Positions 25,459 to 34,433 of a stretch of 64,000 nt of DNA are shown here, in pieces (the first letter of the stretch is position 1; each line of letters opens with the position of its first letter). The DNA comes from Streptomyces sp. NBC_00576. Lineage in GTDB: Bacteria > Actinomycetota > Actinomycetes > Streptomycetales > Streptomycetaceae. A program made the position numbers and the translations under genes. The stretch covers positions 9,858,001 to 9,922,000 of the forward strand of contig NZ_CP107780.1 in the NCBI RefSeq assembly GCF_036345175.1, in the 5' to 3' direction. The notes below the pieces were generated by a model. That model searched no databases and was not told where the DNA came from. It saw only the letters and a list, made by a program, of their open reading frames with translations.

Positions 25459-27087
25459 ATGAGAAGCCGGATCATCATGTCCATGCTTGCCGGAGCGACC
25501 CTCCTGGCGAGCACCGTCCTCGGAGCGAGTCCCGCCCAGTCGGCTGCGGCGGCCACCCGTGCGGTCGACGTCCCCGCCGAGTTCGGCACCGACTGGCACG
25601 ACCCGGTCACCGCCGCGCCCGCGGTCACCCGGCCGGTCGGCTCCCCGTCCTGCGAAGTCACCGTAGCCGAGGCCCAGTTCAAGGACTTCACGCCCTACCA
25701 GGGCACGTACACGCCCCCGAGCGGTTGCGGCGCGAGCTGGAACAAGGTCGTGCTGAGGATGGACGGCAAGGTGAAGGGCCGTCAGTACGACCGCCTCGGA
25801 TACCTCCACCTCGGCGGCGTCGAAGTCCTGCGTACCTCAACTCCGCAGCCCTCGCCGGACGGTATCGCCTGGTCCGTGGAGAAGGATGTCACGCGCTACA
25901 GCGACACTCTGAGCAAGGCCCAGCCCGTCGAGATGCTCATCGGAAACGTTGTCAACGACACCTACACGGGCATCCTCGACGTCAAGGTCACGCTGACGTT
26001 CTACCGGGGGACACCCGTCGCGAAGGACACCCCCGACCGCGTTCTCACCCTCCAGGACGGCACCCTCACCACCCCGCGCAACAGTGAACGCATCGTCGCC
26101 GAGGTGTACGCGACCGGTTCCGGCGGCGGCTGCGAGGAGTACTGGTACCTCACCGTCCCCGACGCCGCCCCCTACTCCTGCAAGGCCACGGACGGCCCGT
26201 ACCGCGAGGTGCAGATCAAGATCGACGGACAACTGGCCGGAATCGCCGCACCCTTCCCGACCGTGTGGACCGGCGGCTGGTCCAACCCCTTTCTCTGGTA
26301 CGTGATTCCGGGGCCGCGCGCCTTCGACATCAAACCGATCGAATACGATCTGACCCCCTTCGCCGGGCTTCTCAACGACGGCCGCCCGCATGACGTGGAG
26401 GTCTCCGTCGTCGGCGTCCCGGAAGGGCAGGCGGGCTGGAGCACCCCCGTCAACGTCCTGGTCTGGCAGGACGCCGAGCGCGCGCGGGTCACCGGCAGGC
26501 TCACCGCCCACCACGCGAGCGACCTCGCCAACTCCTCGACGTACACGCCCGGTTCGGCCGACGAACAGCACCGCCTCGACACCGACGGCGCTCACCGGCT
26601 GACCGTCGCCGGGTATGTCGACACCTCGCACGGCCGGGTCGTCACCACCGTCAGCCGCGCCCTCGCGGGCACCTCCGTGCACGGCTGGACCGACGGCGAG
26701 AACACCGACGGGCTCACCGCCACCTGGACGGACGCCGAGAACGTGACCGTCGACGGGCGCGGGCCGGCCAGGACGACCCGCACGGGGCGGACGTACACGA
26801 TGGACGGCACGACCACCCTCGGCGCGGGCGACCGGCTGCGGACCGTGCTGACACTCGGCGACCGGGAGGCCGTCACCGAGACGTCCGCGGGCCGTCGTAC
26901 GGCGTGGTCGTGGCTCGACGACGCGTACGCGGGCGACGCGACGTATACGGCGAACGTGCCGCGCGACCAGCGCCACGCCGTCGGGACGTCGAGCGAGCGC
27001 TACCGGCTGTACGGCTCGGCCGGATGCCATGACCGTTCGCTGGTGACCGTGCAGGGGTTGCTCACGGAGGACCGGAGCCGCTGCTGA
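25459..27087 (+). CDS. secreted peptide-N4-asparagine amidase A-like protein
   Basis: 542 residues with a Sec signal peptide (MRSRIIMSMLAGATLLASTV, cleavage probably after AQSAAAA). The body resembles the PNGase A family (plant almond type): a PSCEVTVAEAQF strand, LGGVEVLRTSTPQPSPDGI with YSDTLSKAQPV, a central region with ECEEYWY-like GGGCEEYWYLTVP and FPTVWTGGWSNPFLWYVI. Family members release N-glycans from glycopeptides by cutting the Asn-GlcNAc amide bond. The C-terminal third (about 355-542) is beta-rich. Presumably acts on glycoproteins outside the cell. Stands alone, with a promoter pointing to leaderless expression. Confidence 0.85.
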   Translation: MRSRIIMSMLAGATLLASTVLGASPAQSAAAATRAVDVPAEFGTDWHDPVTAAPAVTRPVGSPSCEVTVAEAQFKDFTPYQGTYTPPSGCGASWNKVVLRMDGKVKGRQYDRLGYLHLGGVEVLRTSTPQPSPDGIAWSVEKDVTRYSDTLSKAQPVEMLIGNVVNDTYTGILDVKVTLTFYRGTPVAKDTPDRVLTLQDGTLTTPRNSERIVAEVYATGSGGGCEEYWYLTVPDAAPYSCKATDGPYREVQIKIDGQLAGIAAPFPTVWTGGWSNPFLWYVIPGPRAFDIKPIEYDLTPFAGLLNDGRPHDVEVSVVGVPEGQAGWSTPVNVLVWQDAERARVTGRLTAHHASDLANSSTYTPGSADEQHRLDTDGAHRLTVAGYVDTSHGRVVTTVSRALAGTSVHGWTDGENTDGLTATWTDAENVTVDGRGPARTTRTGRTYTMDGTTTLGAGDRLRTVLTLGDREAVTETSAGRRTAWSWLDDAYAGDATYTANVPRDQRHAVGTSSERYRLYGSAGCHDRSLVTVQGLLTEDRSRC

Positions 27088-27230
27088 CGGTGCTGTGAGC
27101 GGACTGTGGGGGCGGTCGATGATTTACGCGGCCGTTATACGCAAGTTGCAGACGGGGCGAACAGCTCCTCAATAGTGTGTGCGACGCGGAAGCGCTTTTC
27201 CGCATCCCAGAAACCCTTGGAGGAGTGCTC

Positions 27231-28634
27231 GTGCCGCAGTCCGTACCGTCCCTGCCGCGACGCGGCGTACGCATACTGCGTACCTCACTGTTCGCGCAGG
27301 TTGCCGTCGCGCTGGTCCTCGGCATCGTCGTCGGCAAACTGTGGCCCGACGTGGCCATAGATCTCAAGCCGCTCGGCGACGGTTTCACCCGGCTCATCAA
27401 GACGATCATCTCGCCGCTCGTGTTCTGTGTGGTCGTCGTCGGCATCGCCAAGGCCGGAGATCTCAAGGCGTTCGGCCGGATCGGGCTCAAGGCCCTGATC
27501 TGGTTCGAGGTGGCGAGCACGCTCGCCCTGGTCATCGGGCTCCTCGCCGCCAACATCGTCCAGCCCGGCTCGGGCATGAACGTCGACCCGTCCACGCTCG
27601 ACACCTCGGCGATCGACGCGAAGACGGGCGGCGGCTCGCTGCCCTCGACGACCGAGTTCATCGTCAACGCGATTCCCACCAGTTTCATCGGCGCCTTCGC
27701 CGAGAACGAACTCCTCCAGGTGCTGATCCTGGCCTGCCTGGTGGGCGCCGCGCTGCTCCACCTCGGCCACACCAAGGTGCCGAAGGTGCTGCCCGCCATC
27801 GAGCAGGCCCAGGAGATCATCTTCGCGGTCGTCGGCTTCATCATGCGACTCGCCCCGATCGCGGTCTTCGGCGCGATGGCCGTCCTGATCGGCCAGTACG
27901 GACTCGGCGTGATCGAGACGTACGCCAAGCTGATCATCCTCTGCTACGCGGCTGCCGCGCTCTTCGTCGCACTGCTCGCCGTCGCTCTCAAGATGGTCAC
28001 CGGGCTCAGCCTCTGGAAGTTCCTCCGCTACATCCGTGAGGAGATGCTCCTCGCGCTCGGCACCGCCTCCACCGAGTCCGTGATGCCGCGCGTGATGCTG
28101 AAGCTGCGCAAGGCCGGCGCCCGCGACGACGCCGTGGGTCTGGTGCTGCCCACGGGGTACTCCTTCAACCTCGACGGCGCGTCGCTCTATCTCTCCATCG
28201 GCACTCTGTTCATCGCCCAGGCGGTGGGCGTGGACCTCAGCCTCGGCCAGCAGATCACCGTGGTCCTGGTGCTCATGCTCACCAGCAAGGGCATGGCCGG
28301 CATCCCCGGTTCGGCCTTCCTCGCCCTGTCCGCGACCGCCTCCTCACTCGGGGCGATCCCGGCCGGGGCCGTCGCGCTGCTGCTGGGCGTCGACCGCATC
28401 ATGGACTCGATGCGCGTCGTCACGAACCTGCTCGGCAACTGCGTCGCCGTCTTTGCGGTCTCTCGCTGGGAGGGTGCGCTGGACCTGGAGCGCGCGAAGA
28501 AGGTGTTGGACCGGGAGATCGTGATCTCCGACGACGAAGACGACGACGGCGCGGCCGACGAAGCCGAGGTGGAGGAACCTGCGAAGGCGGCGGTCCCGGC
28601 CCAGGTGTCGGACGCCAAGGAGCCTGCGAGCTGA
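27231..28634 (+). CDS. dctA: C4-dicarboxylate:cation symporter
   Basis: 467 residues of the dicarboxylate/amino acid:cation symporter family. Diagnostic regions: TIISPLVFCVVVVGIA, the re-entrant segment LALGTASTESVMPRV, SFNLDGASLYLSIGTLF and LTSKGMAGIPGSAFL. It takes up succinate, fumarate or malate with protons or sodium. GTG 27231 is chosen because GGAGGAG lies seven bases upstream. The C-terminal 40 residues are acidic and cytoplasmic. A possible promoter (TTGCAG 27146, AATAGT 27171, 19-base spacer) is weak. A 25-bp hairpin follows. Confidence 0.94.
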   Translation: MPQSVPSLPRRGVRILRTSLFAQVAVALVLGIVVGKLWPDVAIDLKPLGDGFTRLIKTIISPLVFCVVVVGIAKAGDLKAFGRIGLKALIWFEVASTLALVIGLLAANIVQPGSGMNVDPSTLDTSAIDAKTGGGSLPSTTEFIVNAIPTSFIGAFAENELLQVLILACLVGAALLHLGHTKVPKVLPAIEQAQEIIFAVVGFIMRLAPIAVFGAMAVLIGQYGLGVIETYAKLIILCYAAAALFVALLAVALKMVTGLSLWKFLRYIREEMLLALGTASTESVMPRVMLKLRKAGARDDAVGLVLPTGYSFNLDGASLYLSIGTLFIAQAVGVDLSLGQQITVVLVLMLTSKGMAGIPGSAFLALSATASSLGAIPAGAVALLLGVDRIMDSMRVVTNLLGNCVAVFAVSRWEGALDLERAKKVLDREIVISDDEDDDGAADEAEVEEPAKAAVPAQVSDAKEPAS

Positions 28635-28653
28635 CCTGCGGAACCCGCTAGTC

Positions 28654-28708
28654 GAACGGGCCGTGGGTCCGCCTCCAGCAGTCCTGGAGGCGGACCCACG
28701 GCCCGTTC
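28654..28708. terminator. perfect 25-bp bidirectional terminator
   Basis: Arms 28654-28678 and 28684-28708 are exact reverse complements (25 bp) with a 5-base loop CAGTC. It lies 19 bases after dctA and 27 bases before the stop of the convergent marR gene. There is no long U-tract on either side. Confidence 0.85.
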
Positions 28709-28735
28709 CTCTGTGTGGACGGTGTTGTCCCGGCC

Positions 28736-29206
28736 TCAGCAGCGCCGCTCGGGTGGCGCGCCGACCCCGTCCACCAGCGTGTCCAGCAGCCCGCCCAGCA
28801 CCGTGCGCTGCTCGTCCGTCAGCGGCGCGAGAATCTCCTCCGCCGCGGCCCTGCGGGCTCCGCGCAGCTCGCTCAGTGCCTTGCGACCGTCGTCCGTGAG
28901 TTCGATCCGGATGACCCGGCGGCTGTCGGGATCGGGCACCCGGCGCACCTTGCCGCTCGCCTCCAGTGCGTCCACGAGTGTCGTCACCGCCCGGGGCACC
29001 ACCTCCAGGTGCTCCGCCAGATCGGCCATCCGTGGTGGGGAGCCTTGGTGCTGTAGGTGGTGCGAAAGGGTGCGCAGCAGCCGCGACTGGGCCGGGGTGA
29101 TGCCGACTCCGCGCTGTTCCAGCTGGTGCTTGTGGATGCGGTGCAGACGGCGGGTCAGACTCAGCAACTGGTCGGCGAGCGGACCGTCGGCGTCGGGGGA
29201 ACTCAT
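28736..29206 (-). CDS. MarR family transcriptional regulator
   Basis: 156 residues with a MarR winged helix-turn-helix: ITPAQSRLLRTLSHHL, MADLAEHLEVVPRAVTTLVDAL (recognition helix) and wing KVRRVPDPDSRRVIRIELTD. It is divergent from an ABC exporter gene with a 7-bp inverted repeat in between, so it is probably the autoregulated repressor of that exporter and responds to a compound the exporter removes. ATG 29206. Confidence 0.92.
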   Translation of the reverse strand: MSSPDADGPLADQLLSLTRRLHRIHKHQLEQRGVGITPAQSRLLRTLSHHLQHQGSPPRMADLAEHLEVVPRAVTTLVDALEASGKVRRVPDPDSRRVIRIELTDDGRKALSELRGARRAAAEEILAPLTDEQRTVLGGLLDTLVDGVGAPPERRC

Positions 29207-29230
29207 ACGGGAACAATATCAGGATGCAGT

Positions 29231-29255
29231 TCATTGTGAGCATAGGTAACAATGA
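29231..29255. promoter_or_regulatory. MarR operator candidate in the divergent promoter
   Basis: Inverted repeat TCATTGT (29231-29237) / ACAATGA (29249-29255), 11-base spacer. Overlapping hexamers TTGTGA (29234-29239) and TATGCT (29258-29263), 18 bases apart, would form the exporter promoter; on the other strand TTGTTA (29253-29248) could be the marR -35. Binding here would block both. Confidence 0.6.
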
Positions 29256-29303
29256 GCTATGCTCCGCCAGTCGTCATCATCACCGGTCCTCCCGAAGGAG
29301 CCC

Positions 29304-31103
29304 ATGAAACCCGAACAACCCGCCTGGACCCCGTCCGCCGACTCGGCGGACCAGCCGCTCCAGGCCCGCCGCATCCTGAAACTCTTCCGCCCGTACCGCG
29401 GCCGGCTCGCCGTCGTCGGCCTGCTGGTAGCCGCAGCGTCCCTCGTCTCCGTCGCCACCCCCTTCCTGCTGAAGGAGACCCTCGACGTCGCGATCCCCGA
29501 GGGCCGCACCGGACTGCTCAGCCTGCTCGCGCTCGGCATGATCGTCAGCGCAGTCCTCGGCGGCGTCCTCGGCGTGCTGCAGACCCTGATCTCCACGACC
29601 GTCGGCCAGCGCGTCATGCACGACCTGCGCACCGCCGTCTACGGCCGCCTGCAGAGCATGTCGCTCGCCTTCTTCACCCGCACCCGCACGGGGGAGGTCC
29701 AGTCCCGCATCGCCAACGACATCGGCGGTATGCAGGCCACCGTCACCTCCACCGCGACCTCCCTGGTCTCCAACTTCACCAGCGTCGTCGCCACGATCGT
29801 CGCGATGGTCGCCCTCGACTGGCGCCTGACCGTCGTCTCGCTGCTCCTGCTGCCGGTGTTCGTCTGGATCAGCCGCCGCGTCGGCAACGAACGCAAGCGG
29901 ATCACCACCCAGCGTCAGAAGCAGATGGCCGCGATGGCCGCCACGGTCACCGAGTCGCTGTCCGTCAGCGGCATCCTGCTCGGCCGCACGATGGGCCGCT
30001 CCGATTCCCTCACCAGGGCCTTTGCCGAGGAGTCCGACGGTCTGGTCGACCTCGAAGTGCGCTCCAGCATGGCCGGCCGCTGGCGGATGGCCGTCATCGG
30101 CATCGTCATGTCGGCCATGCCGGCCGTCATCTACTGGACCGCGGGCCTTGCCCTCCAGTTCGGCGGCCCGTCCGTCTCGATCGGCACGCTCGTCGCCTTC
30201 GTCTCGCTCCAACAGGGCCTGTTCCGGCCCGCCGTCAGCCTGCTGAGCACCGGCGTCCAGATCCAGGCCTCGCTCGCGCTCTTCCAGCGCATCTTCGAGT
30301 ACCTCGACCTGCCCATCGACATCACCGAGCCCAAGAACCCGGTCCACCTCGACACGGTCAAGGGCGAAGTCCGGCTGGAGAACGTCGAGTTCCGCTACGA
30401 CGACAAGAGCCGCCCGATCCTCGACGGCGTCGACATCCACGTCCCTGCGGGCGGCAGTCTGGCCGTCGTCGGCCCGACCGGCGCCGGCAAGTCCACGCTG
30501 GGCCACCTCGTGCCCCGGCTGTACGACGTGACGGGCGGCCGGGTCACCATCGACGGCGTCGATGTCCGCGACCTCGACTTCGACACGCTCGCCCGCGCGG
30601 TCGGCGTCGTCTCCCAGGAGACGTACCTCTTCCACGCCACGGTCGCAGACAACCTGCGCTTCGCCAAACCGGACGCCACCGACGAGGAACTGCACGCGGC
30701 GGCCGGCGCGGCCCAGATCCACGACCACATCTCCTCCCTGCCCGACGGGTACGACACGGTCGTCGGCGAACGCGGCCACCGCTTCTCCGGCGGCGAGAAA
30801 CAGCGCCTCGCCATCGCCCGTACGATCCTGCGCGACCCGCCCGTTCTCATCCTGGACGAGGCGACCAGCGCCCTGGACACGCGCACCGAACACGCCGTTC
30901 AGGAGGCCATCGACGCCCTGTCGGCCAACCGCACCACGCTCACCATCGCGCACCGCCTGTCCACCATCCGGGGCGCCGACCAGATCGTGGTCCTGGACTC
31001 CGGGCGTGCCGTCGAACGGGGCACGCACGAGGAACTCCTGCGCCAGGACGGGCGGTACGCGGCCCTCGTACGCCGGGATGCCGAGCTGGAGCCGACCGGG
31101 TGA
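29304..31103 (+). CDS. ABC multidrug exporter (fused membrane and ATPase domains)
   Basis: 599 residues: six-helix ABC type-1 exporter domain (about 35-325) and nucleotide-binding domain with Walker A GPTGAGKST, signature FSGGEKQRLAIAR, Walker B ILDEATSALD and H-loop IAHRLST, all canonical. It probably works as a homodimer, unlike the degenerate pair at 21.7-25.3 kb. ATG 29304 follows GAAGGAG. Control by the divergent MarR protein is inferred from the shared operator region. Confidence 0.93.
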   Translation: MKPEQPAWTPSADSADQPLQARRILKLFRPYRGRLAVVGLLVAAASLVSVATPFLLKETLDVAIPEGRTGLLSLLALGMIVSAVLGGVLGVLQTLISTTVGQRVMHDLRTAVYGRLQSMSLAFFTRTRTGEVQSRIANDIGGMQATVTSTATSLVSNFTSVVATIVAMVALDWRLTVVSLLLLPVFVWISRRVGNERKRITTQRQKQMAAMAATVTESLSVSGILLGRTMGRSDSLTRAFAEESDGLVDLEVRSSMAGRWRMAVIGIVMSAMPAVIYWTAGLALQFGGPSVSIGTLVAFVSLQQGLFRPAVSLLSTGVQIQASLALFQRIFEYLDLPIDITEPKNPVHLDTVKGEVRLENVEFRYDDKSRPILDGVDIHVPAGGSLAVVGPTGAGKSTLGHLVPRLYDVTGGRVTIDGVDVRDLDFDTLARAVGVVSQETYLFHATVADNLRFAKPDATDEELHAAAGAAQIHDHISSLPDGYDTVVGERGHRFSGGEKQRLAIARTILRDPPVLILDEATSALDTRTEHAVQEAIDALSANRTTLTIAHRLSTIRGADQIVVLDSGRAVERGTHEELLRQDGRYAALVRRDAELEPTG

Positions 31104-31168
31104 CGTACATGGTCGGACAAGATGAACATATGCCGGATTTGTGACGATTTGCGGGTTACCGTGCCCGC

Positions 31169-32047
31169 ATGCAGATGAACACTCCGTCACGGAGCACTAC
31201 TCGCCTGACGCGCCGTGGCCGGGCCGTCCTCATCGCGACCGGAGCCGTCGTCGCGGCCACCGCCGTGGCGGTGCCGCTGCTGAGCGTCGACAGCGAAGGG
31301 GACCCCCGGCCGACCGCCCTCCTCATCCCGGAGGGCTGGCGCTCCATCCAGGTGTACGAGGCGGTCGACAAGGCACTCGCCCTCCCGGCCGGGAGCACGA
31401 AGAAGTCGCTCGGCAGGGCCCGGCTGAAACTCCCGACCGACGCCGAGGGCAACCCCGAGGGCTATCTCTTCCCGGCGACCTATCCGCTGAAGGAGAAGGC
31501 CACCCCGGAATCCCTGCTGTCGGTCATGGTCGACACCGCCAACCAGAGGTTCGGTGGTCCGCCGGTCACCGCCGGGGCGCAGCGCAACGCCATGAACGTC
31601 TACCAGGCCGTCACCATCGCGAGCATCGTCCAGGCCGAGGCAGCCGGCAAGCAGGACATGGGGAAGGTGGCCCGGGTCGTCTTCAACCGGCTCGAACGCG
31701 GGATGCCGCTCCAGATGGACTCCACGATCAACTACGCGCTGAACAGGTCCACGCTGAAGACGACGGCCGGCGACACCCGCCTGAACAGCCCGTACAACTC
31801 CTACCAGCGCATGGGTCTGCCGCCCACGCCGATCGCCAACCCCGGCGAGGAGGCGATGCGCGCCGCCATCAACCCGACGCCGGGTGACTGGCTGTACTTC
31901 GTCACCGTCAAGCCCGGTGACACCCGCTTCACGGCCGACTACGCCGAACACCAGCGCAACGTCGCCGAGTTCAACCAGAGCCAAAAGAACCAGAAGCACC
32001 AGAAGGGCCCGAGCCAGGGGCAGCAGAGCGGGCAGTCCGCCAAGTGA
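31169..32047 (+). CDS. MltG-like endolytic transglycosylase
   Basis: 292 residues: a basic N-terminus, one membrane anchor (about 18-40), then a YceG/MltG domain. The catalytic region reads ASIVQAEAAGKQDMGKVARV followed by FNRLERGMPLQMDSTINYAL; the Glu in QAEA matches the conserved acid. LysM-like N-terminal part is shortened. MltG cleaves nascent peptidoglycan strands and sets their length. This is shorter than the housekeeping MltG beside yrrK/aroE, so it may be a paralogue. C-terminus is Gln/Lys-rich. Two nearby ATG codons (31169, 31175). Confidence 0.88.
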   Translation: MQMNTPSRSTTRLTRRGRAVLIATGAVVAATAVAVPLLSVDSEGDPRPTALLIPEGWRSIQVYEAVDKALALPAGSTKKSLGRARLKLPTDAEGNPEGYLFPATYPLKEKATPESLLSVMVDTANQRFGGPPVTAGAQRNAMNVYQAVTIASIVQAEAAGKQDMGKVARVVFNRLERGMPLQMDSTINYALNRSTLKTTAGDTRLNSPYNSYQRMGLPPTPIANPGEEAMRAAINPTPGDWLYFVTVKPGDTRFTADYAEHQRNVAEFNQSQKNQKHQKGPSQGQQSGQSAK

Positions 32048-32076
32048 CCTGACGGGTCGCGGGACCGAACGGGACG

Positions 32077-33174
32077 TCAGACAGCGGCCGGCTCCTGGTC
32101 GAGCAGCCGCCTGATGTCCCGTACGGCCGCCCGCCCGGCCCGGTTGGCGCCGATCGTGCTCGCCGACGGGCCGTATCCGACCAGATGGACGCGCGGATCG
32201 GCGACCGCGCGCGTCCCCTCGACGCGGATGCCGCCGCCGGGCTCGCGCAGCCTGAGCGGCGCCAGATGGTCGATCGCGGCCCGGAATCCGGTCGCCCAGA
32301 GGATCACGTCGGCGTCGACACGCTGTCCGTCGGCCCATTCGACCCCGTCCGGGGTGATCCGGTCGAACATGGGCCGCCGGTCGAGGACGCCGTCGGCGAG
32401 CGCCTGCCTGATCGCGTCGTTGAGGGGCAGCCCGGTGACCGACACGACACTCTTCGGCGGCAGCCCCTGGCGTACCCGCTCCTCGACGAGGGCGACTGCC
32501 TCCCGCCCGAACTCCTCGGTGAAGGGCCCCTCGCGGAAGACCGGCGGACGCCGGGTCACCCACGTGGTCGCGGCGGCGTACGGAGCGATCTCCATCAGAT
32601 GCTGGGTACCGGACGCCCCTCCGCCCACGACGACCACCCGTTGCCCGGCGAACTCCTCGGGCCCGGGGTACTGCGCGGTGTGCAACTGCCGCCCCCGGAA
32701 GGTCTCCTGGCCCGGATAGCGCGGCCAGAACGGCCGGTCCCAGGTGCCGGTGGCGTTGATCAGCGCACGTGCCGACCAGACTCCGTCCGAGGTCTCGACG
32801 AGCAACCGCCCGTCTCCGTCGCCCTCGCGCACGGCACGTACCTCCACCGGACGGCGCACCTTCAGATCGAAGGCGCGCTCGTAGGTGTCGAAGTACTCGC
32901 CGATGACCTCGGCGGACGGCCGCGCCGGGTCGGCGCCCGTCAGTTCCATGCCGGGCAGGGCGTGCATCCCGTGCACCTTGCCGTAGGTGAGCGACGGCCA
33001 GCGGAACTGCCAGGCGCCGCCGGGATGCGGGGCGTGGTCGAGAACGACGAAGTCCCGCTCCGGCACGAAGCTGGTGCGCTGCAGGTGATAGGCGCTGGAC
33101 AGACCGGCCTGACCAGCGCCTATCACGACGACATCGACTTCTCGTACGCCATCGCGTATCCCGGTATCGTTCAC
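32077..33174 (-). CDS. flavin-containing monooxygenase-type FAD/NAD(P) oxidoreductase
   Basis: 365 residues. FAD-binding VVIGAGQAGLSSAYH at the N-terminus, a second dinucleotide-binding motif VVVGGGASGTQH near residue 180 for NAD(P)H, and a C-terminal ILWATGF motif. This is the CzcO/FMO-like group that oxygenates small organic or S/N substrates. Start is GTG 33174 with a weak ribosome site. Neighbouring sulfonate-uptake genes on the same strand make a sulfur- or organosulfur-related role possible, but a 143-base gap separates them. Confidence 0.9.
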   Translation of the reverse strand: MNDTGIRDGVREVDVVVIGAGQAGLSSAYHLQRTSFVPERDFVVLDHAPHPGGAWQFRWPSLTYGKVHGMHALPGMELTGADPARPSAEVIGEYFDTYERAFDLKVRRPVEVRAVREGDGDGRLLVETSDGVWSARALINATGTWDRPFWPRYPGQETFRGRQLHTAQYPGPEEFAGQRVVVVGGGASGTQHLMEIAPYAAATTWVTRRPPVFREGPFTEEFGREAVALVEERVRQGLPPKSVVSVTGLPLNDAIRQALADGVLDRRPMFDRITPDGVEWADGQRVDADVILWATGFRAAIDHLAPLRLREPGGGIRVEGTRAVADPRVHLVGYGPSASTIGANRAGRAAVRDIRRLLDQEPAAV

Positions 33175-33317
33175 GCTTCTACTAACCGGGGGAGGGGCGA
33201 GGATCTTCCCGCGACGGCCCTGCGCCGCCGGACCCCGGACCGGACCGTCCGCCCATCGCGCTCGGTCGGCGACCGAATCCAGTAGGGAACCAGTGGAGAT
33301 GGACGGTCATCGCGGGG

Positions 33318-34352
33318 TCACGACTCCTTGCTGGGGCGCGGGGCCGTGGTGGACGGGGGCAGGTCGTCGTTGAAGCGCCGGTCCACGTACTTCGCGAAGT
33401 CGACCTTGTTCGGGATGAGCTTCAGGCTGGTGAACGTGTCCGCGATCTCCTGCTCGGACGCGACAAGCGCGTCGTCGATCGCCACCGGGATACGGGTCGC
33501 GTTGGACCTGTTCACCGACGCGAGCGCCACGTCGTACGGCAGCCCGGTGTCCTTCGCCCACACCTTGGCCCACGCGTCGGGGTGCGCGTACACCCAGTCC
33601 TGGGCGCGCCGCAGCCGCTCCACGAAGTCCTTGATGGCCGCCGCCTTCTTGCTGTCCCTCAGCGCGGAGGGCGCCGACACCTGGAAGTTGAGCCCATTGA
33701 CCACCCCCTCGCCGTCGGCCAGGACGCGCCCCTGCCCGCCCTTGAGCACCTGAGAGGTGTACGGGTCCCACACCGCCCACGCGTCGACGCTGCCGCTGGT
33801 GTACGCGGCCAGCGCGTCGGCCGGCTGGAGGTACTTGACCTTGATGTCGTCGAGGGTGAGCCCGGCCTGCTTGAGGGAGGCGATCAGCTGGTAGTGCGCG
33901 GACGAACCCTGCGCCACGGCAACGGACTTGCCCTTGAGGTCGGCGGCCTTCCTGAGCTTCGAGTCCTTGGGGACAAGGACGGCCTCGCCTTGGGAACCAC
34001 CGCGCAGAGCACCCACCACGGTGATTTTGGAACCGGCGCCGGCCGCGAAGACCGGCGGGGTGTTGCCGACGCTGCCGATGTCGACGGCCTTGGCGTTGAC
34101 GGCTTCGAGGAGGGGCGGTCCGGAGGTGAAGGTGGACCACTTGATCTTGTAGTCCAGGTTCTTGAGTTCCCCGGCGGCCCGCAGTACGGCCTCCGAACCA
34201 CCCTTCTGGTCACCGACGTTGAGCGTGAGGGACCCCTTGCCGTCGGTACCGCTGCCGGAGCCGATGGAAGAGGCGGCCGAGCTTCCGTCGCAGGCCGAGG
34301 CGAGAAGGGTGAGAGGGAGGAGCAGCGCGGCGGGGACGAGGTGTCGTCGCAT
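33318..34352 (-). CDS. ssuA: aliphatic sulfonate ABC transporter substrate-binding lipoprotein
   Basis: 344 residues. Lipoprotein signal with lipobox LLASAC (Cys21). The body is an SsuA/THI5/TauA-like periplasmic-binding fold: VGDQKGGSEAVLRAAGELKN, DIGSVGNTPPVFAAGAGSKI, VAVAQGSSAHYQLIASLKQA and VDAWAVWDPYTSQV are typical of sulfonate-binding proteins. It captures alkanesulfonates or related sulfur compounds for the SsuBC importer. Last gene of the ssuC-ssuB-ssuA operon, 81 bases after ssuB. Confidence 0.9.
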   Translation of the reverse strand: MRRHLVPAALLLPLTLLASACDGSSAASSIGSGSGTDGKGSLTLNVGDQKGGSEAVLRAAGELKNLDYKIKWSTFTSGPPLLEAVNAKAVDIGSVGNTPPVFAAGAGSKITVVGALRGGSQGEAVLVPKDSKLRKAADLKGKSVAVAQGSSAHYQLIASLKQAGLTLDDIKVKYLQPADALAAYTSGSVDAWAVWDPYTSQVLKGGQGRVLADGEGVVNGLNFQVSAPSALRDSKKAAAIKDFVERLRRAQDWVYAHPDAWAKVWAKDTGLPYDVALASVNRSNATRIPVAIDDALVASEQEIADTFTSLKLIPNKVDFAKYVDRRFNDDLPPSTTAPRPSKES

Positions 34353-34433
34353 GGTCGTTCGTTCCGATCGTTTCTGTGCAGCTGAGGGGGGAAACAGGGG
34401 AGCGGGAGGGCGGTTGCGAGGGGTTGCGAGGGC

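Noticed and set aside
27119..27175. An 18-codon ORF upstream of dctA with a GGGGG tract before the ATG
   Set aside because: It overlaps the weak promoter candidate, has no amino-acid pattern of known leader peptides, and such short ORFs are common by chance.
29280..31190. A 636-residue minus-strand ORF over the ABC exporter
   Set aside because: Shadow of an exporter with all canonical ATPase motifs on the plus strand.
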